From assembly GCA_030050125.1 (NCBI GenBank), contig JASIJN010000305.1:1-14029 (forward strand): 14,029 bases of DNA, written 5' to 3'. The translations under genes and the position numbers were made by a program. The stretch is from Streptosporangiaceae bacterium (GTDB taxonomy: Bacteria > Actinomycetota > Actinomycetes > Streptosporangiales > Streptosporangiaceae). Positions 1-7,277 of this stretch are shown here, one piece after another. The notes below the pieces were generated by a model that saw only the letters and a program-made list of their open reading frames with translations, was not told where the DNA came from and did not search any database. The stretch's first letter is position 1, and each line of letters starts with the position of its first letter.

Positions 1-1
1 C

Positions 2-1027
2 GTGCTGCGCTTCGTCCCGCCCGCGGCCGCGCTGGCCCCGGCCGACGTCGAGTTCCGGGGCGACGCGAGGGCCTCGAAGCGCCCGGTGGGACCCCTGCTC
101 GCCGCGCTCCGCGAGCTCGGCGCGGTGATCGACGACGAGGGCCGGGGCGCCGTCCCGTTCGTCGTCCGCGGCCGGGGCGGCATCGGCGGCGGCACCGTCA
201 CCCTGGACGCGTCGCAGTCCTCGCAGCTCGTTTCCGGCCTGCTGCTGGCCGCTGCGCGCTTCGACAAGGGCGCCGAGGTGTGCCACCGCGGCCCGCGGCT
301 CCCCTCCGCCCCGCACGTCGCGATGACGGTACAGATGCTGCGAGAGGCCGGGGCGCAGGTGGACGCCTGGACCGCCGGGCGGGACCCGGCCGTTCCCGAC
401 CGCTGGCGGGTGCATCCAGGCGAGCTGCGACCGCGGGCCATCGTGGTGGAGCCCGACCTGTCCAACGCCGCGCCCTTCCTGGCCGCGGCCCTGGTGACCG
501 GCGGCTCGGTCACGATCGCGGACTGGCCCCGGCGAACCCTGCAGCCGGGCGAGCAGATCCTGGACGTGCTGACGCGGATGGGCGCCAGCTGCTCGCCTGC
601 CGCCGACGGGATGCGGGTCAGCGGGCCGGGCACGGTCCACGGCATCGGCGCCGACCTGGGCGACGTCAGCGAGATCGTGCCGGTGCTGACCGCGCTGGCC
701 GCGCTGGCCGACTCCCCGTCGGTTTTCACCGGCATCGGGCACATGCGCAGGCACGAGAGCGACCGCCTGGCCGCCCTGGCCCGGGAGATCGGAGCCCTCG
801 GCGGGGACGTCAGCGAGCAGGACGACGGGCTGGTCATCCGGCCCCGGCCGCTGCGCGCGGACGGAGCCGTGTTCGCCAGCCACGACGATCACCGGCTGGT
901 GATGGCCGCGGCGGTGCTCGGCCTGGCACTGCCGGGCGGCCTGCGGGTCGGCAACGCCGCGACCGTCGGCAAGACGTTCCCCGGGTTCACCGGGATGTGG
1001 TCCGGCATGCTGGAGCGGTCACCCTGA
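2..1027 (+). CDS. aroA: 3-phosphoshikimate 1-carboxyvinyltransferase (EPSP synthase), 5' end cut off by window
   Basis: EPSP synthase joins phosphoenolpyruvate to shikimate-3-phosphate, the sixth step of the cytoplasmic shikimate pathway to chorismate and the aromatic amino acids. The visible 341 residues show the family landmarks: SSQLVSG near residue 73, PDLSNAA near 151, HESDRL near 251 and DDHRLVMAAA near 295, ending in the usual GKTFPGF segment. Bacterial EPSP synthases are about 430 residues long, so roughly 90-100 N-terminal residues lie upstream of the window. The GTG at position 2 is therefore not a real start. The stop TGA (1025-1027) overlaps the likely start of rsgA. The aroA-rsgA pair is a common actinobacterial arrangement (family knowledge). 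The identification is secure; only the 5' end is missing. Confidence 0.95.
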   Translation: MLRFVPPAAALAPADVEFRGDARASKRPVGPLLAALRELGAVIDDEGRGAVPFVVRGRGGIGGGTVTLDASQSSQLVSGLLLAAARFDKGAEVCHRGPRLPSAPHVAMTVQMLREAGAQVDAWTAGRDPAVPDRWRVHPGELRPRAIVVEPDLSNAAPFLAAALVTGGSVTIADWPRRTLQPGEQILDVLTRMGASCSPAADGMRVSGPGTVHGIGADLGDVSEIVPVLTALAALADSPSVFTGIGHMRRHESDRLAALAREIGALGGDVSEQDDGLVIRPRPLRADGAVFASHDDHRLVMAAAVLGLALPGGLRVGNAATVGKTFPGFTGMWSGMLERSP

Positions 1028-2043
1028 GCAGGCCGATCAGTCACCTCGACGAGGACGATGTCCGGGTGCGCCCGGGCCGGGGATCACGGCCCCGCACCCG
1101 GCGCAGGCCGGCCCACGAGGACGCGGCCGAGGCGTTCGTGACCGCCGTCGACCGCGGCCGGTACACCTGCGTGGTCTCGGCCCGGGAGGCGAACGGCCGC
1201 GAGGTCACGGCGGTCAAGGCGCGTGAGCTGGTCCGCGGCAGCGTCGTGGTCGGGGACGTGGTCAGCCTGACCGGGGACGTGTCCGGCGATCCGGGCACGC
1301 TGGCCAGGATCGTCCGCGTCCGGCCCCGGATGTCGGTGCTCCGCCGGTCGGCGGATGACACCGACCCGGTCGAGCGCGTCATCGTGGCCAACGCCGAGCA
1401 ACTCGGGATCGTGTGCGCGCTGGCCGACCCGCCGCCGCGCCCCCGGCTGATCGACCGGTTCCTGGTCGCCGCCTACGACGCCGGGCTCGACCCGCTCCTC
1501 CTGCTGACCAAATCGGACCTGGCGGGCGCCGACGACATCCTGGCCACCTACGCGCCGCTCGGCCTGCGCTACCTGGTCAGCGGCCGCCCGCTGGCCGACG
1601 CGGTCCTGAACGAGCTGCGGGCACTGCTCGCCGGCCGGGTCAGCGTCCTGGTCGGCCACTCCGGCGTGGGCAAGTCCACCCTGGTCAACGCGCTGATCCC
1701 GGAGGCCAGCCGGACGGTGGGCACGGTCAGCCCGGTGACCGGGCGAGGCCGGCACACCTCGTCGTCGGTGGTCGCGCTGCCCCTGCCCGGCGGCGGCTGG
1801 ATCATCGATACCCCGGGCCTGCGCAGCTTCGGCCTGGGTCACATCTCGGCCGACCGGGTGGTGCAGGCCTTCCCCGACCTGGCCGAGGGAGTGGCCGACG
1901 GACCGCCCGGCTGCTCGCACCTGGGGGCCGACTGCGCCCTGGACGCCTGGGTCGCCCAGCACGACGGCAGCGGGGCGCTGGCCGCGAGGCTGGACTCGCT
2001 GCGGCGCCTGCTGCGCAGCCGCGAGGGACGCGACGACGCCTAG
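1024..2043 (+). CDS. rsgA: Ribosome small-subunit-dependent GTPase RsgA
   Basis: RsgA is a GTPase that acts late in 30S ribosomal subunit maturation. The motif order is circularly permuted, as expected: an N-terminal OB-like domain (about residues 40-105), then G4 TKSD (162-165), then G1 GHSGVGKST (211-219), then G3 DTPG (262-265), and a C-terminal zinc-binding helical region. The best start is CTG at 1024. It keeps the conserved DEDDVRVRPGRG leader, has GGAG at 1012-1015 eight bases upstream, and overlaps the aroA stop as CTGA. It gives 339 residues, the normal length. GTG 997 (longer) and GTG 1066 (which loses the conserved leader) are the alternatives. The zinc motif shows C297, H299 and C304, but the first cysteine expected near 293 is glycine. 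The gene is translationally coupled to aroA by overlap. Confidence 0.9.
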   Translation: MSRPISHLDEDDVRVRPGRGSRPRTRRRPAHEDAAEAFVTAVDRGRYTCVVSAREANGREVTAVKARELVRGSVVVGDVVSLTGDVSGDPGTLARIVRVRPRMSVLRRSADDTDPVERVIVANAEQLGIVCALADPPPRPRLIDRFLVAAYDAGLDPLLLLTKSDLAGADDILATYAPLGLRYLVSGRPLADAVLNELRALLAGRVSVLVGHSGVGKSTLVNALIPEASRTVGTVSPVTGRGRHTSSSVVALPLPGGGWIIDTPGLRSFGLGHISADRVVQAFPDLAEGVADGPPGCSHLGADCALDAWVAQHDGSGALAARLDSLRRLLRSREGRDDA

Positions 2044-2059
2044 GCGACCCGTCCCGGTC

Positions 2060-3034
2060 TCACCACGCGTATGCCTCGGGGGCGGCTCCGCCGGGACCGG
2101 GAAAGATCTTGTCAAGCCGCCCGAGCGCGTCGGCGTCCAGGCTGACCGACAGCGCGCGCACGGCGCCCTCGAGCTGGCCGAGGCTGCTCGGCCCCACGAT
2201 CGGCGCCGTGACCGCGGGCTGGTGCAGCAGCCAGGCCAGGCCGACCTGGGCCGGATCCTCCCCCAGCTCGCCGCAGAACGCCTCGTACGCCTCGACCTGG
2301 GCCCGCACCCCGGCCAGGGTCTCGGCGGCCCGCCCGCCGCCGCTACGGCCCGCTCCGGGCTCCTTGCGCAGGATCCCGGCCAGCAGGCCCCCGTGCAGCG
2401 GGCTCCAGGGCAGCACGCCCAGGCCGTAGCCCTGGCAGGCGGGCAGCACCTCGAGCTCGACGGTCCGCGCCGCCAGGTTGTACAGGGACTGCTCGCTGAC
2501 CAGGCCCAGCGCACCGTGGCGGGCGGCCGCCTCCTGGGCCTGGGCGATATGCCAGCCGGCGAAGTTCGACGACCCGACATAGATGATCTTCCCCTGGGCG
2601 CGCAGCACCGACATCGCCTCCCAGATCTCCTCCCAGGGGGTGGACCGGTCCACATGGTGCATCTGGAAGAGGTCGATGTGATCGGTGCCCAGGCGGCGCA
2701 GCGAGTCCTCGCAGGACCTGCGGATGTTCAGTGCGGACAGGAAACTGTCGTTCGGCCACTCCCCCTTGCCGCCGTACAGCTTCGTGGCCAGCACGATCCG
2801 CTCCCGCCGCCCCGGCCCTCCGGCCAGCCAGCCCCCGATGATCTGCTCGGTGACGCCCTCGGCGCGCGGGCGGCCGTAGGTGTTCGCCGTGTCGAAGAAG
2901 TTGATCCCGTGCTCGAGGGCGCGATCCATGATCTGGTGCGCGTCGGCCGCGTCGGTGAACGAGCCGAAGTTCATCGTGCCCAGACAGAGCCTGCTGACCG
3001 AGACGCCGCTGCGTCCCAGATGCGTGTAGTCCAT
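2060..3034 (-). CDS. Aldo/keto reductase
   Basis: This is a cytoplasmic NADPH-dependent oxidoreductase of the aldo/keto reductase (TIM-barrel) family, 324 residues long. The catalytic tetrad is visible: D48 in FFDTA, Y53 in NTYG, K85 in LATK and H126 in QMHH. The start of the barrel (LGRSGVSVSRLCLGTM) and the GSSNFAGW strand near 155 are typical. ATG at 3034 is the natural start. No Shine-Dalgarno sequence lies upstream, but a TACGGT hexamer ends 7 bases before it, which would fit a leaderless transcript. The gene runs convergent to rsgA with only 16 bases between stops and divergent from the downstream phosphatase gene. It may therefore be an insertion into an otherwise housekeeping aroA-rsgA-hisN order. 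The substrate cannot be predicted. Confidence 0.88.
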   Translation of the reverse strand: MDYTHLGRSGVSVSRLCLGTMNFGSFTDAADAHQIMDRALEHGINFFDTANTYGRPRAEGVTEQIIGGWLAGGPGRRERIVLATKLYGGKGEWPNDSFLSALNIRRSCEDSLRRLGTDHIDLFQMHHVDRSTPWEEIWEAMSVLRAQGKIIYVGSSNFAGWHIAQAQEAAARHGALGLVSEQSLYNLAARTVELEVLPACQGYGLGVLPWSPLHGGLLAGILRKEPGAGRSGGGRAAETLAGVRAQVEAYEAFCGELGEDPAQVGLAWLLHQPAVTAPIVGPSSLGQLEGAVRALSVSLDADALGRLDKIFPGPGGAAPEAYAW

Positions 3035-3041
3035 GCCGGAT

Positions 3042-3101
3042 ACCGTACGGCCGCCCCGCCGCGCCCCGGCCGTGGCCCCGGCCCGCCGTCAGCGGTACCG
3101 T
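3042..3101. promoter_or_regulatory. Possible back-to-back leaderless promoters between aldo/keto reductase and hisN
   Basis: The 75-base divergent gap holds two TANNNT hexamers facing opposite ways. TACGGT on the minus strand (3047-3042) ends 7 bases before the reductase ATG. TACCGT on the plus strand (3096-3101) ends 8 bases before the hisN ATG. Neither gene has a recognisable Shine-Dalgarno sequence. Leaderless transcription with a -10 element at this distance is common in actinobacteria (established knowledge). No convincing -35 is visible for either, so this is an inference from spacing only. Confidence 0.35.
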
Positions 3102-3109
3102 TGCGCCCG

Positions 3110-3895
3110 ATGGCCGGATATGACGACGACCTGCGTTTCGCCCACGTCCTCGCCGACGCGGCGGACGACATCACCATGCGCCGGTTCCGGGCACTGGACC
3201 TGCGGGTCGAATCCAAGCCCGACCTGAGCCCGGTCACCGACGCCGACGTGGCGGCCGAGGAGTCGCTGCGGCACGTGCTGAGCCGGGCCAGGCCGCGCGA
3301 CGCGGTGCTCGGGGAAGAATCCGGCAGGACCGGCGTCGGGAAGCGCTGCTGGGTACTCGACCCGATCGACGGCACCAAGAACTACGTCCGCGGCGTCCCC
3401 GTCTGGGCGACCCTGATCGGGCTGATGGTCAGCGGCGACGTCACGGTCGGGGTGGTCTCGGCGCCCGCGCTGGGCCGCCGGTGGTGGGCGGCCAGGGACG
3501 GCGGCGCCTGGACCGGCCGCAGCCTCACCAAGGCCTCGCCGTGCCGGGTCTCCGAGGTGGCCAGCCTGGAGGACGCCTCCCTGGCCTACTCCGGCGTCAT
3601 CGACTGGGAGCGCCACGGCAGGCTCGACGGCTTTCTCGCCCTGGCCCGCTCGGTCTGGCGGACCCGCGCCTACGGCGATTTCTGGTCGCACATGATGGTC
3701 GCCGAGGGCGCGGTCGACGTGTCCGCCGAGCCGGAGGTCTCGCTCTGGGACCTCGCCGCGCTTCAGGTCATCGTGGAAGAGGCGGGCGGCACGTTCACCG
3801 ACCTGACCGGGAAACCCGCGCCCGACGGCGGCAGCGCCGTGTGCACCAACGGCCGCCTGCACGCCGAGGTGCTCGACCTCCTCGGCGACCGCTAG
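3110..3895 (+). CDS. hisN: Histidinol-phosphatase, inositol-monophosphatase family (HisN-type)
   Basis: This is a cytoplasmic Mg2+-dependent phosphatase of the inositol monophosphatase/FIG superfamily, 261 residues. The metal-binding residues are all present: D44 and D46 in VTDAD, E69-E70 in LGEE, D84-D87 in DPIDGT, and D214 in the C-terminal LWDLAA motif. In actinobacteria this subgroup supplies histidinol-phosphate phosphatase activity (HisN), and the neighbourhood of aroA and rsgA supports that assignment over a true inositol monophosphatase. ATG 3110 is chosen because the protein then begins just before the first conserved helix. The reading frame is open for a long way upstream, but that part is antisense to the aldo/keto reductase. 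There is no Shine-Dalgarno sequence, only a TACCGT hexamer 8 bases upstream. The family is certain; the exact substrate is inferred. Confidence 0.87.
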   Translation: MAGYDDDLRFAHVLADAADDITMRRFRALDLRVESKPDLSPVTDADVAAEESLRHVLSRARPRDAVLGEESGRTGVGKRCWVLDPIDGTKNYVRGVPVWATLIGLMVSGDVTVGVVSAPALGRRWWAARDGGAWTGRSLTKASPCRVSEVASLEDASLAYSGVIDWERHGRLDGFLALARSVWRTRAYGDFWSHMMVAEGAVDVSAEPEVSLWDLAALQVIVEEAGGTFTDLTGKPAPDGGSAVCTNGRLHAEVLDLLGDR

Positions 3896-3989
3896 CGCTT
3901 CCCTCCGCGACAGGTATTGCCCGGCGCGCCGGGATCACAGATGCTGGAACGCATGGCTGTCACAAATGCACAAGCAGGAGGGAGCGATC

Positions 3990-4382
3990 ATGAACGTACG
4001 CGACGGGATGACCAAGCTGGTTCTCACCGTTGGCCCGGCGCATACCCTGCGTGAGGCCTCCCGCCAGATGTCAGCGCGACGCGTGGGAGCAGCGGTCGTG
4101 ACCGACCCCGAGCACGCCGGGATCGGCATTCTCACCGAACGGGACATTCTCGACTCGGTCGGGGCGGGCGAGGATCCCGACACCGAGCTTGTCACGGATC
4201 ACCGGACCAGCGACGTCGTCTTCGCCTCGCCCGACTGGACCCTCGAGCAGGCCGCGGTCGCGATGATACGCGGAAACTTCCGCCACCTGATCGTCATCGA
4301 GGAACGCGAGGTCGTCGGGCTGCTTTCCATGCGCGACATCGTGCGCTGCACCACGTCCGCGCAGCTCAGCCGCCTCGGGTGA
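3990..4382 (+). CDS. Two-CBS-domain protein
   Basis: This small cytoplasmic protein (130 residues) consists only of a Bateman module: CBS1 at about residues 8-58 (ending GILTERDIL) and CBS2 at about 73-122 (RHLIVIEEREVVGLLSMRDIV). Such stand-alone CBS pairs bind adenine nucleotides or related ligands. Mycobacterial Hrp1 is a hypoxia-induced example (family knowledge), but I see no clear DosR-type box here. The start is ATG 3990, with a strong AGGAGGGA at 3976-3983 six bases upstream. The ATG at 3966 precedes that site and is rejected. The gene lies 94 bases downstream of hisN, and its last 17 bases overlap the 3' end of the opposite-strand aldo/keto reductase. Its partner is unknown. Confidence 0.88.
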   Translation: MNVRDGMTKLVLTVGPAHTLREASRQMSARRVGAAVVTDPEHAGIGILTERDILDSVGAGEDPDTELVTDHRTSDVVFASPDWTLEQAAVAMIRGNFRHLIVIEEREVVGLLSMRDIVRCTTSAQLSRLG

Positions 4383-5220
4383 TGGCGGCCACCTCGTCGG
4401 CCGTCAGCTCGATGGAAGCGGCGGCGACGTTGGACTCGACATGCTCGGGCGACCCGCTGCCCGGGATCGGCAGCATCTGCGGCGACCTGGCCAGCAGCCA
4501 GGCGAGCGCGATCTGCCGCGGGCTCGCCTCGTGGCGCTTGGCCGCCGCGTCCACCGCGGCGTTCCCGTCGGCCTGCTGGACCGGCGCCCAGGGCAGGAAG
4601 GCGATCTGCTCCTGCTCGCACAGGTCCACCATCGCCTCGGACTTCCGGTCAGCCGCGTTGTACCGGTTCTGCACCGAGACGATCGGCGCGACCTGCTGCG
4701 CCGCACGCAACTGGTGCTCGGACACGTTGGAGACGCCGATGTGCCGGATCTTTCCCTCGTTCTTGAGCTGCACGAGCGCGCCCAGCGACTCGGCCAGCGG
4801 CACCCTGGGATCGGGCCGGTGGAACTGGTACAACGGGATCTGCTCCAGCCGGAGCCGGCGCAGGCTGCCCTCGCACGCCGCGCGCAGGTGCTCGGGCCTG
4901 CCGTCCGGATCCCAGCGCCCCGGCCCAGGCCGCACCAGCCCGCCCTTGGTCGCAATGACCAGGTCGTCCGGGTAAGGATGCAGCGCCTCGGCGATCAGCT
5001 GCTCGCTGACGTCCGGGCCGTAGGAATCCGCGGTGTCGATGAAGGTGACGCCCAGGTCCACCGCCCGGCGCAGCGCCGCCCGGGCGCGGTCCCGGTCGGG
5101 CGGATCACCCCAGATGCCGTCGCCGGTGACCCGCATCGCGCCGTACCCCAGCCGGTGCACGGTCAGGTCACCCCCGATGCCGATGCTGCCCGCCGCCGCC
5201 GCGCTTACCGAACCGGTCAT
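4366..5220 (-). CDS. Aldo/keto reductase (second copy in window)
   Basis: A 284-residue NADPH-dependent aldo/keto reductase. The tetrad is D62 in FIDTAD, Y67 in DSYG, K92 in IATK and H134 in YQFHRPD. GVSNVSEHQL near 162 and the C-terminal PIPGSGSPEHVESN cofactor-binding segment (251-264) are intact. The start is ATG 5220, with GGGGAGG six bases upstream. The frame stays open upstream inside nhaA, but that part is shadow. The stop codon of nhaA ends only 2 bases before this ATG, so the two are almost surely cotranscribed. Its 3' end overlaps the CBS gene by 17 bases tail to tail. It is only distantly similar to the reductase at 2060-3034, so it does not look like a recent duplicate. The substrate is unknown. 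Confidence 0.9.
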   Translation of the reverse strand: MTGSVSAAAAGSIGIGGDLTVHRLGYGAMRVTGDGIWGDPPDRDRARAALRRAVDLGVTFIDTADSYGPDVSEQLIAEALHPYPDDLVIATKGGLVRPGPGRWDPDGRPEHLRAACEGSLRRLRLEQIPLYQFHRPDPRVPLAESLGALVQLKNEGKIRHIGVSNVSEHQLRAAQQVAPIVSVQNRYNAADRKSEAMVDLCEQEQIAFLPWAPVQQADGNAAVDAAAKRHEASPRQIALAWLLARSPQMLPIPGSGSPEHVESNVAAASIELTADEVAAITRGG

Positions 5221-5222
5221 GA

Positions 5223-7202
5223 TCAGCCTCCCCGTTTCTTGCCCCGGTTCAGTCTTGCAGCCCGCGAGTCCGGCGCGCTGCCCACCCGGCTCTTGCTGAT
5301 GAGCGCCCTGGCCCGGGCCACGCGCACGGCGTCGGTGAGCGTGCCGAGGTCGTAGGCCCCCTGATGGCGCCTGCCGTTGACGAAGAACGTCGGCGTCCCG
5401 GAGACGCCGCTGAGGTCGGCGGAGTCCACGTCTTCGGCGATCCTGGCCGCGCCGGCGCGCCTGGCCAGGTCGGCGGCGAACCGCTCGGTGTCCAGGCCGA
5501 GCTCGGCCGCGTAACCGATCAGGTCCCTGTTGGTCAGCGCGCCCTGGTGGTTGAGCAGCTGATCGTGCATCTCCCAGAACTTGCCCTGCTTGGCGGCGGC
5601 CTCCGATCCCTGCGCGGCGAACTGGGCGCGCGGGTGCACGTCGCTCAGCGGCAGGTGCCGCCACACGTACCGCAGATCCCCGTAGTCGGCCAGCAGCTCC
5701 CGGATCACCGGCTCGGCCTGGCCGCAGTACGGGCATTCGAAGTCGCCGTACTCCAGCAGCGTCACCAGGGCCTTGGCCGGACCGCGGATATGGTCGCGCC
5801 GCGGGTCGACGGGCACGGCGAGGTCGATGACGCTCTCCGCCGCGCCGAGCAGCAGGCGCAGCCGCAGCCGCTTGGGCAGCAGCGAGGTCAGCCGGAAGAC
5901 GATCCAGGTGAGCACGGAAGCGCAGAGCGCGGCGGTCAGCACGCCGAGCTTGGCCTCGGCCAGGTCGGTGCCGTGGAACGCCAGCGTGGCGATCAGCAGG
6001 GACACGATGAGGCCCACGCCGGCGATGGTGCCGGCGCCGGTCACCGCCGCCCAGCCGACCGGCGGGCGGATCCGCCCCCGGCTGACCACGGTGATCAGCC
6101 AGGCCGTGGCGACCGTGCCGACCGGCTTGCCGACGACGTAGCCAACCAGGATGCCGAGGGTGACCGGCTGGGTGTAGGCGTGCGCCAGGAAGCTGCCGTT
6201 GATCACGATCCCCGCGTTCGCCAGGGCGAACAACGGCACGATCAGGTAGCTGGTCCAGGGGTGGAACACCTGCTGCAGGCGGTCGTTCGGCGAGATCGCG
6301 GTCCGCACCCGCTCCCGCGCGAACTGGGCCAGCTCCGGCGTCGGCTGCTCGCGGAACGAGCGGAACACCTCGGACGCCTGCTCCAGGTCGCTGCGCGCGG
6401 CCGGGTAGGCCGGCGTGATCAGGCCCATGACCAGGCCGACCACGACCGCGTCGACGCCGGACTCGAAGAACGCGATCCAGGCGCCCAGCCCCAGCAGCAG
6501 GTACAGCGGGCCACGGCGCACCCGCAGCAGCCGGGCCAGCCCGGCCACGGCCAGCAGGACCAGCCCGGCCGCCAGCGCGACCAGGTCGATGTGGCTGCTG
6601 TAGACCACGGCGATGATCACGATCCCGACGATGTCGTCGACGATCGCGAACGTCAGCAGGTAGGTGCGGACCCGGTCCGGCACGCCCGACCCGACCAGGG
6701 CCAGCAGGCCGAGCGCGAACGCGGTGTCGGTGGACATGGCCGCGCCCCAGCCGCCCACCGTCGGGTGACCGGCGTTGATGGCGAGGTAGATGGCGATCGG
6801 CACGGCCGTACCGCCCAGACCGATCAACAGCGGCAGCGCGAGCCGCCGGCGGTCGCGCAGCTCACCCATGTCGTACTCGCGGCGCGCCTCGAGCCCGGCG
6901 ACCAGGAAGAAGAACGCCATCAGCCCCGAGTTCACCCAGCCGTGCAGGTCATCGGACAGCGCGGCGTGCCCCAGGCGGACCGAGAACTCGGTGCCCCAGA
7001 AGTTCTGGTATGCCGAGATACTCACGTTCGCCCAGATCAGCGCCGCGATCGTGGCGGCCAGGAGGACCGCCGCGCTGCCGGTCTCGGTGCGCAGGAACTG
7101 CCGTAGCGGCGTCTGGCGGCTCCGTCCCCACACCGTGCTCAGCGAGAACTGCCAGCCCTGCTGCTCCGATCCGGTCACGCTGGCCCCGACCGGGCCCGGC
7201 AC
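5223..7202 (-). CDS. nhaA: Na+/H+ antiporter NhaA fused to C-terminal DsbA/thioredoxin-like domain
   Basis: This membrane antiporter exchanges Na+ for H+ and helps with pH and salt homeostasis. Residues about 35-445 are the NhaA body with many hydrophobic helices. It has the ion-binding AIVDDIVG motif (D189-D190), MSTDTAFALG (156-165) and a conserved lysine in VVGKP (K359). Residues about 475-630 form a DsbA-like thioredoxin domain with active site CPYC (490-493) and a cis-proline loop SGTPTFF (601-607). The tail (640-659) is basic. The NhaA-DsbA fusion is a known actinobacterial architecture. The start is uncertain: GTG 7202 is the longest, with only a weak GGACGG upstream. GTG 7178 overlaps the stop of a small upstream ORF as GTGA and has GGGG five bases before it. 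Either start leaves the conserved domain whole. Confidence 0.92.
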   Translation of the reverse strand: MPGPVGASVTGSEQQGWQFSLSTVWGRSRQTPLRQFLRTETGSAAVLLAATIAALIWANVSISAYQNFWGTEFSVRLGHAALSDDLHGWVNSGLMAFFFLVAGLEARREYDMGELRDRRRLALPLLIGLGGTAVPIAIYLAINAGHPTVGGWGAAMSTDTAFALGLLALVGSGVPDRVRTYLLTFAIVDDIVGIVIIAVVYSSHIDLVALAAGLVLLAVAGLARLLRVRRGPLYLLLGLGAWIAFFESGVDAVVVGLVMGLITPAYPAARSDLEQASEVFRSFREQPTPELAQFARERVRTAISPNDRLQQVFHPWTSYLIVPLFALANAGIVINGSFLAHAYTQPVTLGILVGYVVGKPVGTVATAWLITVVSRGRIRPPVGWAAVTGAGTIAGVGLIVSLLIATLAFHGTDLAEAKLGVLTAALCASVLTWIVFRLTSLLPKRLRLRLLLGAAESVIDLAVPVDPRRDHIRGPAKALVTLLEYGDFECPYCGQAEPVIRELLADYGDLRYVWRHLPLSDVHPRAQFAAQGSEAAAKQGKFWEMHDQLLNHQGALTNRDLIGYAAELGLDTERFAADLARRAGAARIAEDVDSADLSGVSGTPTFFVNGRRHQGAYDLGTLTDAVRVARARALISKSRVGSAPDSRAARLNRGKKRGG

Positions 7203-7246
7203 AGGACGCCGTCCAGGGCGGTTGCGGGCGCGCGTTCGATGTTCAT
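7175..7246 (-). CDS. Possible 23-residue leader ORF upstream of nhaA
   Basis: ATG 7246 begins a short frame (MNIERAPATALDG..., 23 residues) preceded by GAAGG with an 8-base gap, a better ribosome site than either nhaA start has. Its TGA (7177-7175) overlaps GTG 7178 of the nhaA frame as GTGA, the usual sign of translational coupling. It sits just downstream of an AT-rich patch (7258-7282). No homology is recognised. It could be a regulatory leader peptide or chance; ribosome-profiling data would decide. Confidence 0.3.
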   Translation of the reverse strand: MNIERAPATALDGVLCRARSGPA

Positions 7247-7277
7247 GCGTCGGGCCTTCAATTTGGCGATCTTGAAA

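Noticed and set aside
1084..2655. 523-codon minus-strand frame across rsgA and the aldo/keto reductase
   Set aside because: It overlaps two well-supported genes, and its product is an Arg/Pro-rich shadow with no recognisable motif.
3920..3933. 14-base perfect palindrome CCCGGCGCGCCGGG between hisN and the CBS gene
   Set aside because: There is no loop or U-run for a terminator, and GC palindromes of this size are expected by chance in such GC-rich DNA.
5364..7106. 580-codon plus-strand frame opposite nhaA
   Set aside because: The composition is shadow-like (Arg, Gln, Asp, Gly repeats), and the opposite strand encodes an unmistakable NhaA-DsbA fusion.
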